NCBI GenBank assembly: GCA_023410535.1
Contig: JAEYPR010000023.1
Coordinates: 12,517-76,516, forward strand
DNA from: Bacillota bacterium
GTDB taxonomy: Bacteria > Bacillota > UBA4882 > UBA8346
Length of the DNA stretch: 64,000 nucleotides
Direction of reading: 5' to 3'
Shown: positions 58,559 through 64,000 of the stretch, one piece after another
How positions within the stretch are numbered: position 1 is the stretch's first letter
Layout: every line of letters begins with the position of its first letter
Position numbers and translations under genes: made by a program
The notes under the pieces: generated by a model
What the model was told of the DNA's origin: nothing
Databases searched by the model: none
What the model saw: only the letters and a program-made list of their open reading frames with translations

Positions 58559-60298
58559 TTGCTGCAAGAAATTCGTGTCAAAAATTTTGCCCTGATCGAA
58601 GAGTTGCGGCTGGATTTTGACCCCGGTTTCAATGTCTTAACCGGCGAAACCGGCGCCGGAAAGTCGATTATCATTGATGCCTTGGGCTTAGCGTTGGGCG
58701 GACGGTTCAGCTCGGAGATGATCCGGGCCGGGGCGGACAGCGCTTTGGTCGAGGCGGCGTTTCAGTTGGAACGGCGGCCGGCGTTTGAGCGTCTGCTTGA
58801 CGAGATGGGAATTCCGGTGGAAGCCGACGGGACGTTGATCATCCAACGGGAGGTCGCCGGCAGCGGTAAAAATCGGTGCCGGGTCAACGGTCAACTGGTG
58901 ACGGTGCTGTCCTTGACTAAGATCGGGGAGCATCTTATCGATATTCACGGCCAGCATGAACACCAATCCTTGTTGTTTGCCGAGAAGCAATTAGAGCTGT
59001 TGGACCGATACTGCGGCGCGGACTGTTTGGCGTTGCGGGCCGAATACGAATCGGCCTATCGGATCTGGCAAAGTTTAGCCGAAGAGTACCACAGTCTGCA
59101 ACAGAACGAAGCGGAATTAGCGCGCAAAGTTGACCTCCTGCAATTCCAGGTTCAAGAGATCGGCGACGCCAAGCTGGTCCTCGGCGAAGACGAGGATTTG
59201 CTGAGGGAGCGGGAGATCCTTGGCGCGGCGGAACGGCTTTACCAGGCGGCTTCCGAATCGTATCAGGTTTTGTACGATGACGCCAATGGTCGCGCCGCCA
59301 TTGAGTTGTTAAGCGCGGCGGAACGTTCGCTAGAACAAGCGGCGGGGATTGATCCGCGTTTGGAGCCGATTTTGCAATCGTTGCGCGAAGCGGCGTACGG
59401 GGTGGAGGAAGCCTCCCGCGAACTCCGCGATTATCAGCAGCAAGTGCAGTTTGATCCGGAGCGTTTAGCCGAGGTCGAGGCGCGTTTGGACGAGTTGACC
59501 CGGTTGAAACGGAAATACGGCTCGACTCTGGCCGAGATTCTGCAATTTGCCGATGCCTGTGCCCGGGAACTGGCGGCCATCACGAACCGGGAAGAACGTT
59601 CCCGGACGATTGAGGGCGATCTGGCCCAGGCCCGGGTCCAACTGGGTGAATTGGCGGAGCGCTTGTCAGAGCAGCGTCGCGCCGGCGCCGCGCGGTTGGA
59701 TCAAGCGATCATGGCGCAGTTGCGGGATCTTAATATGGATAAGACCCAATTTAAAGTGAATCTAAGCCAGCAGGAGACGCCGACCGGCATCCCGGTGGCG
59801 GGCAAAAATGTCGAAGCGGCTGCTACTGGCGCCGACCGGATCGAGTTTTTGGTCGCCCCCAATCCGGGCGAGGGTCTGAAACCGATGGCCAAGATTGCCT
59901 CCGGCGGGGAATTGTCGCGGATGATGTTGGCTTTAAAAGCGATCCTGGCCGAACTGGACGAGATTCCGACGATGGTCTTTGACGAGATCGATGTGGGAAT
60001 CGGGGGCCGGACGGCGCAGGCGGTGGCGGAAAAGATCCTCTTTATCGGCAGCGCCAGACAGGTGATTTCAGTGACTCATCTGCCTCAGATCGCCAGCATG
60101 GCCAAACAGCATTTCTATATCGAGAAACAAGTGCATGGCGAACGCACCGTCGTGTCGGTCCGGCCGCTCAACACCAACGAACGGGTGGAGGAACTGGCGC
60201 GGATGCTTGGCGGGGCGCAAGTTACCGATACCACTCGCCGTCATGCCCGGGAGATGTTATTGTTGGCGGAACGGTTGCGGTTGGGTGAAACATCTTGA
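58559..60298 (+). CDS. recN: DNA repair protein RecN
   Basis: SMC-like ATPase for double-strand-break repair. The 579-residue protein has LQEIRVKNFALIEELRLDFDPGFNVLTGETGAGKSIIIDAL (Walker A), an IDIHGQHEHQSLL segment, central coiled coils (about residues 150-370), the signature KIASGGELSRMMLALK, Walker B TMVFDEIDVGIGG and the closing ISVTHLPQIASMAKQHF. TTG 58559 follows AAGGAGG by 8 bases, five bases after argR. Confidence 0.97.
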   Translation: MLQEIRVKNFALIEELRLDFDPGFNVLTGETGAGKSIIIDALGLALGGRFSSEMIRAGADSALVEAAFQLERRPAFERLLDEMGIPVEADGTLIIQREVAGSGKNRCRVNGQLVTVLSLTKIGEHLIDIHGQHEHQSLLFAEKQLELLDRYCGADCLALRAEYESAYRIWQSLAEEYHSLQQNEAELARKVDLLQFQVQEIGDAKLVLGEDEDLLREREILGAAERLYQAASESYQVLYDDANGRAAIELLSAAERSLEQAAGIDPRLEPILQSLREAAYGVEEASRELRDYQQQVQFDPERLAEVEARLDELTRLKRKYGSTLAEILQFADACARELAAITNREERSRTIEGDLAQARVQLGELAERLSEQRRAGAARLDQAIMAQLRDLNMDKTQFKVNLSQQETPTGIPVAGKNVEAAATGADRIEFLVAPNPGEGLKPMAKIASGGELSRMMLALKAILAELDEIPTMVFDEIDVGIGGRTAQAVAEKILFIGSARQVISVTHLPQIASMAKQHFYIEKQVHGERTVVSVRPLNTNERVEELARMLGGAQVTDTTRRHAREMLLLAERLRLGETS

Positions 60299-60314
60299 TG
60301 AAACGGGACGATCA

Positions 60315-60341
60315 AAACCCAGGCATTGACCTGGGTTTAAC
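60315..60341 (+). terminator. Hairpin after recN
   Basis: AAACCCAGG-CATTGA-CCTGGGTTT, a perfect 9-bp stem with only three Ts in the stem end; a modest terminator. Confidence 0.6.
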
Positions 60342-60450
60342 TATCGTTGACGCTTGCTGGATAAAGATGCCGGCAACCCCGCCGGGAATTAATCAACCTA
60401 AAATTACGTTAGGATGGACGAATGCATTTACGAATGGGAGATGAATGCCG

Positions 60451-60969
60451 ATGAAAAAAGTCTTGTTCATTTTGGCGCTGGTCGCAGTCGTCGCCGTGGT
60501 TGGCTATGGTTTTTCCCATACCCTTGCAGCCAAAACCGGACCGGCGGTGGGAAATGTCGCGCCCGAATTTACCTTGCCGGATTTGAACGGGAAAAACGTC
60601 TCGCTTCAAAAAGTGATCGCCGCCAATAAAGTCACACTGGTTAACTTCTGGGCGACTTGGTGTCCACCGTGCCGGGCTGAGATTCCGGAGTTGGAGACGT
60701 TTTATCAAGCCTATGCCAAACAGCAGGTCGCGTTACTCGGCGTTAATCTCCAGCAACAACCGGCTGAAGTCCGGAATTTTGTCAGCCGGAATAAAATGAG
60801 TTTTCCGGTTTTGACGGACACGAGCGGGGCTGTAGGAAATACTTATCAGATTTATGCGATTCCGACCACATTTATTATCGATCAAGCCGGAAAGATCCGG
60901 GCGAAGATCGAAGGCAGCACCGATCTGAACACGTTAAAAAATAAAGTGCTGCCCTTATTGAAGGAGTAG
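60451..60969 (+). CDS. TlpA/ResA-type thiol-disulfide oxidoreductase
   Basis: A 172-residue membrane-anchored or exported thioredoxin-fold protein. An N-terminal helix (KKVLFILALVAVVAVVGYGF) is followed by VAPEFTLPDLNGKNVSL, the active site NFWATWCPPCRAEIPELE (about residues 68-85) and the cis-proline region YAIPTTFIIDQAGKI. It reduces disulfides outside the membrane, typically for cytochrome c maturation or sporulation, with electrons from the CcdA-type protein encoded next. ATG 60451 is preferred since GGGAG ends 10 bases upstream. Confidence 0.92.
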   Translation: MKKVLFILALVAVVAVVGYGFSHTLAAKTGPAVGNVAPEFTLPDLNGKNVSLQKVIAANKVTLVNFWATWCPPCRAEIPELETFYQAYAKQQVALLGVNLQQQPAEVRNFVSRNKMSFPVLTDTSGAVGNTYQIYAIPTTFIIDQAGKIRAKIEGSTDLNTLKNKVLPLLKE

Positions 60970-60972
60970 CCC

Positions 60973-61701
60973 ATGGCGATCGTCATGGCGTTTCTGGGCG
61001 GCTTATTATCGTTTTTTTCCCCTTGCATCTTGCCGATTGCCCCGGGGTACTTGGGGATTATCTCCGGTTCCTCGCTGGCAGAGTTGCAAGCGGGCGGCGC
61101 GGTCCGGCGCAAAGTCCTCCAAAGCACCGTGGCTTTTATCGCCGGATTCACCATCGTCTTCACGTTGATGGGCGTCACCAGCTCTTACTTGGGCGGGTTG
61201 CTCCGGGCCAACCGGATGTTCATCGCTAAAGCCGGCGGGATTGTGGTGATTCTATTGGGATTGCACCAGGCAGGCTGGTTGAGGCTTAGTTGGCTTTACC
61301 GTGAAAAACGACTACACCCTCAGTCTACGGTAGGAATATTCGGAGCGATTTTGGCGGGAATGGCGTTTTCGTTTGGATGGACGCCGTGTGTGGGGCCGAT
61401 TTTAGGCTCGATTCTGGCGGTTGCCGGCGATACTGGCCAACCGGTCCAAGGGTTTTTGCTGTTATTGATCTACTCGGCCGGACTGGCACTGCCTTTCATC
61501 CTGCTGGCGTTGGGATTTGAAAAAGTGCTACCGCAGTTGAACCGGGTGAAACCTTACTTCCGTTATTTGGAGTGGCTGGCTGGCGGCCTGTTGATCGTAA
61601 TGGGGATATTGTTGTTCACCGGCGGCATGGCGGGTATATCGGCCTGGTTTATCCAGCTGACCGGGGGTTGGAATCTTGAGAACGTCTTGCAACGACCGTA
61701 A
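60973..61701 (+). CDS. ccdA: CcdA-type transmembrane electron carrier
   Basis: A 242-residue six-helix membrane protein of the CcdA/DsbD-beta family. It moves electrons from cytoplasmic thioredoxin to the exported TlpA-like partner. The two redox cysteines lie in LSFFSPCILPIAPGYLG (helix 1) and FSFGWTPCVGPILGSILAVAG (helix 4). It starts four bases after the partner's stop with AAGGAG upstream. Confidence 0.94.
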   Translation: MAIVMAFLGGLLSFFSPCILPIAPGYLGIISGSSLAELQAGGAVRRKVLQSTVAFIAGFTIVFTLMGVTSSYLGGLLRANRMFIAKAGGIVVILLGLHQAGWLRLSWLYREKRLHPQSTVGIFGAILAGMAFSFGWTPCVGPILGSILAVAGDTGQPVQGFLLLLIYSAGLALPFILLALGFEKVLPQLNRVKPYFRYLEWLAGGLLIVMGILLFTGGMAGISAWFIQLTGGWNLENVLQRP

Positions 61702-61778
61702 AAATCCGTATTTGGAAAGCTTGTAGGCTAATGTTCATTTCCCCGTTTTTTCGTGGCGTAAGTCATAAGTAATGAACC

Positions 61779-61821
61779 ATCCGCTTTTTCATCCATACGA
61801 TGAAACAAGCGGATTTTTTTT
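61779..61821 (+). terminator. Terminator after ccdA
   Basis: ATCCGCTTTTTCATC and GATGAAACAAGCGGAT form a long interrupted stem, followed by about eight Ts. Confidence 0.9.
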
Positions 61822-62014
61822 GGTGGCAATAATGATAGCCCGCAATAGTGAAAAGAGTAGCTTAGATGTTGAATAAGAATATTATCCATATTTAACCAAA
61901 AATTGGTTTAAAAACCAAGTCGAGTTAATGGTTCACCGATAAAGTAAGATCGTAGGCGCTTACCAAGGGGAAATTGCTCATCACCATCAATTAATAATGG
62001 AGGGATGACGAATC

Positions 62015-63574
62015 ATGCGATTACGATCGGTGTTTCAAAAATGGTTTTTAGCTTGCGCGGCGTTTGTCTCATTTAGTTCTTGTTTTGGCGCCGCGGCCCA
62101 GCCGGAAATGGTTCAAACCGCCATCCGGCAGAAGATTGAAGCCATAATTAAAACGGTCGACTCCGAACCGTATCAAGGAGCGGTTTCCAGTGCGGAGTTC
62201 ATTGTGAAAGCGTTTCAACTAACCAAACAAAGACTCCCGGATCAACTGGAGTTCCGTTTCTATCAAGGATTGCTTGCGCAACAGTCGCTGAAACGCAGCG
62301 ATCTCTGCGCTTTGTTGTTAGCCGATTCCGAAGCGAAAGTCACCTGGGACAAATGCCGGGAATTTATCCGGGGCAATCCGTTGGTGGAACTACAACAAAC
62401 CGCGACGGCTCGCGTTGCGGCCGAGCGGTTGACGCAGGCCTCCGAAGCGGAGCTCGCCGCTTTGGTGCGGCAGCGTTGTCAATCTCCCCAACAAGCGGCG
62501 GCCGCCGTCAACCCGCAATTGACGGCGGCCAAGGCGGTTCCGGTTGAACCGTATGAGGAATATCAGGTATATTTCGGCTACTTACATGCGCATTCCGAGT
62601 TATCCGATGGCCAAGGCACAGCGCTTGAAGCCTATCAATTTGCGCGTGACCAAGGCAAACTTGATTTTTTCGCGTTGACCGACCATGGCGAGCTGCTCAT
62701 CTCCTGGCCATGGAGCAAGAATAAAAAATGGGATCAGTTAAAAGCGGCGGCCGCAGCGACCTATGCCCCCGGAACATTTGCAACGTTGTGGGGGTTCGAA
62801 TGGTCCAATCCGTTGCTTGGGCATATCAATATTATCAATACTGACGATTTCACCAACTGCATCGCCAATTTCGGCGTCGGTGACATCTACCGATGGCTGG
62901 CGAAGCGGCCGCAAGGTTTTGGGCAATTTAACCATCCCGGCGACTATGATTTGATTCAAAGTGAATTTGATCACTTTGAGATCATCAATCCGCAAGTCGT
63001 CCCGCAACTGGTGGGAATTGAGACCTGGAACGGCTCGCAACCGTTTGACAAGTATTTCTATGGCGGCAGCTATTCGGGCAACCGGTATAGTTATCTTGAC
63101 GCGGCCAATCAGGCCGGCTGGCGGTTGGGGGCGTTGGGTTCGCAGGATAATCACCAAAAAGATTGGGGCACCAAAAATCGATTCCGGACGGCGGTGTTGG
63201 CCAAAAGCCTCACCCGGGAGGCAATTGTCGAAGCCTATCAGCAACGCCGTTTTTACGCCACCGAAGACGCTGATTTATGGTTGGACTTCCGTTGTTCCGG
63301 TTATTCGATGGGTTCGCAATTGACCGGCGTGCCGCGCCATTTCACCGTCTCCGCCTATGACAAAAGCGGCGACACCTTTGCCGAGGTCCGGCTCTACCGG
63401 AACGGCGATTTGCTCGCGACCCAAACCGTCGCCGGCAATTCGATCCGGGCTGTTTTTACCGATGACGACTGGAAGGAACCGGCGTATTATTATGTGATTG
63501 TCAGCCAAAACGACGCTAACGACCAAACCGGACGAAACGACGCGGCGATCACTTCGGCGATTTGGGTGGAATAA
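62015..63574 (+). CDS. CehA/McbA-like PHP-domain metallohydrolase, exported
   Basis: A 519-residue protein with a signal peptide (about residues 1-28, FGAAAQ), a helical N-terminal region (about 30-180) and a PHP-type domain: VYFGYLHAHSELSDGQGTALEAYQFARDQGKLDFFALTDHGELL (metal ligands HxH and D-x-x-H, about residues 188-231), FGQFNHPGDYD and LGALGSQDNHQ. A beta-sandwich tail (about 425-519) with FTVSAYDKSGDTFAEVRLYRNGDLL follows, as in CehA. The family cleaves phosphoester or carbamate-ester bonds; the native substrate is unknown. GGAGGGATGACGAATC precedes the ATG. Confidence 0.88.
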   Translation: MRLRSVFQKWFLACAAFVSFSSCFGAAAQPEMVQTAIRQKIEAIIKTVDSEPYQGAVSSAEFIVKAFQLTKQRLPDQLEFRFYQGLLAQQSLKRSDLCALLLADSEAKVTWDKCREFIRGNPLVELQQTATARVAAERLTQASEAELAALVRQRCQSPQQAAAAVNPQLTAAKAVPVEPYEEYQVYFGYLHAHSELSDGQGTALEAYQFARDQGKLDFFALTDHGELLISWPWSKNKKWDQLKAAAAATYAPGTFATLWGFEWSNPLLGHINIINTDDFTNCIANFGVGDIYRWLAKRPQGFGQFNHPGDYDLIQSEFDHFEIINPQVVPQLVGIETWNGSQPFDKYFYGGSYSGNRYSYLDAANQAGWRLGALGSQDNHQKDWGTKNRFRTAVLAKSLTREAIVEAYQQRRFYATEDADLWLDFRCSGYSMGSQLTGVPRHFTVSAYDKSGDTFAEVRLYRNGDLLATQTVAGNSIRAVFTDDDWKEPAYYYVIVSQNDANDQTGRNDAAITSAIWVE

Positions 63575-63624
63575 CGGGTAGGAATTTGGAAGGCTGTTTG
63601 GGTGTAAGATGATTTTGATGCGCG

Positions 63625-63662
63625 AAAAGCTGGCGGTGGTGAGATGGCTGCCGGCTTTTTGT
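63625..63662 (+). terminator. Terminator after the PHP hydrolase gene
   Basis: AAAAGCTGG and CCGGCTTTTT form a stem with one wobble and end in a T-run. Confidence 0.75.
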
Positions 63663-63916
63663 ATTTTGGTTCGGGTAGATGCTTCGTTGTTTTGACCTCA
63701 CCCCCTGACCCCTCTCCGACGGAGCAATACTGCGGGTTGTTCGGCGGCGAGGGGTGACGGAGCGGGAATTCAGGGCCAATGCCGGAAAGTTCAAAAGTAT
63801 TCCAAAGCTTTAAATCAATATTGGTGTTAGGATATTACCGCAATATCAGTGGATGATGGAATGGGAAAGATACGGGTAATTGGTGGGAAATTGTGGATGA
63901 AGAGAAAGGATAAGCC
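63663..63916. other. Gap with a CCCCTC/GAGGGG palindrome
   Basis: ACCCCTC (63708-63714) and GAGGGGT (63749-63755) form an inverted repeat resembling the one near 43655. The rest should contain the promoter of the SymE-like gene; nothing else is evident. Confidence 0.4.
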
Positions 63917-64000
63917 ATGAAAACTCATAATTTGGCCGTAAGTTCCATTCGGAAGAACAATTACACGGTGCCCCTTATCCGTTTCTCTGGTCAATGGTTA
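63917..64000 (+). CDS. SymE-like type I toxin family protein (5' end only)
   Basis: The first 28 residues, beginning MKTHNLAVSSIRKNNYTVPL and ending IRFSGQWL, are cut by the window edge. K-x-x-x-V-x-x-x-x-R-x-x-x-Y-x-x-P-x-IR-x-SG-x-WL matches the start of SymE/SpoVT-AbrB-like toxins, which normally continue xxAGFxxGxxVxV. AAAGGA lies 7 bases before the ATG. With so few residues the call is tentative; a partner antisense RNA would lie over this start. Confidence 0.55.
   Translation, partial: MKTHNLAVSSIRKNNYTVPLIRFSGQWL

Overview
The window looks like chromosomal DNA of a moderate-GC anaerobic member of the Bacillota that probably has an outer membrane. The Bacillota assignment rests on gene order (nadK-argR-recN; rph-rdgB-yfcE phosphoesterase), split class-I fumarase subunits, a SleB-type spore-cortex hydrolase, frequent TTG/GTG starts with strong AGGAGG sites, and c-di-GMP riboswitches of both classes. 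The outer-membrane inference rests on a heptosyltransferase-like GT9 enzyme beside a WaaE-like GT2, an AMIN-domain amidase, a 967-residue protein with a beta-barrel-like middle, and two ABC solute-binding proteins whose signal peptides lack a lipobox cysteine. A lineage such as the Limnochordia (Hydrogenispora-like) would fit, but this is inference.

Layout. 0-4.9 kb: a truncated UPF0182 membrane protein (minus strand), pyrF, an SDR dehydrogenase and trpS. 5-11.5 kb: the most distinctive region. It holds four small secreted beta-rich proteins, a periplasmic-chaperone-like protein and a large usher-like/beta-barrel protein. The first secreted gene has a c-di-GMP-II riboswitch leader and the third a c-di-GMP-I leader. 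A full diguanylate cyclase (active-site GGEEF plus inhibitory RxxD) lies 3 kb downstream. I read this as a c-di-GMP-controlled chaperone-usher-like surface fibre system in a Bacillota genome. 11.5-34 kb: mostly housekeeping genes (DUF1015 protein, DUF2284 protein, glycosyltransferases, MFS transporter, pcrA, AMIN amidase, M42 peptidase, a carbamoyltransferase with an altered substrate pocket, fumarase, rph, rdgB, phosphoesterase), tRNA-Pro, a toxin-antitoxin pair and metNIQ.

34.7-44.8 kb is accessory DNA: tRNA-Arg, an XRE regulator, an orphan copy of an Rhs core end, a large mosaic and frameshifted Rhs gene with a lipoprotein partner, a second XRE regulator with three matching operators in a divergent promoter region, a frameshifted DUF6809-like gene, a cluster of strong hairpins, a helically phased array of DnaA-box-like 9-mers, and a secreted HExxH metallopeptidase. 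45-53.1 kb is a co-directional catabolic cluster: glyoxylate-carboligase-like ThDP enzyme, IclR regulator, enolase-superfamily enzyme, alpha/beta hydrolase, solute-binding protein without permeases, and Gfo/Idh/MocA oxidoreductase. 53.2-64 kb: a split chromate transporter, a DMT-type membrane protein, the SleB-like hydrolase with a coupled unknown protein, nadK-argR-recN, a TlpA/CcdA redox pair, a CehA-like PHP hydrolase, and the start of a SymE-like toxin cut by the window end.

Several accessory genes (the GT2 remnant, the DUF6485-like gene, rhs, the DUF6809-like gene) each show indels, while the core genes are intact. This points to decay rather than general sequencing error, although single-base errors cannot be excluded.
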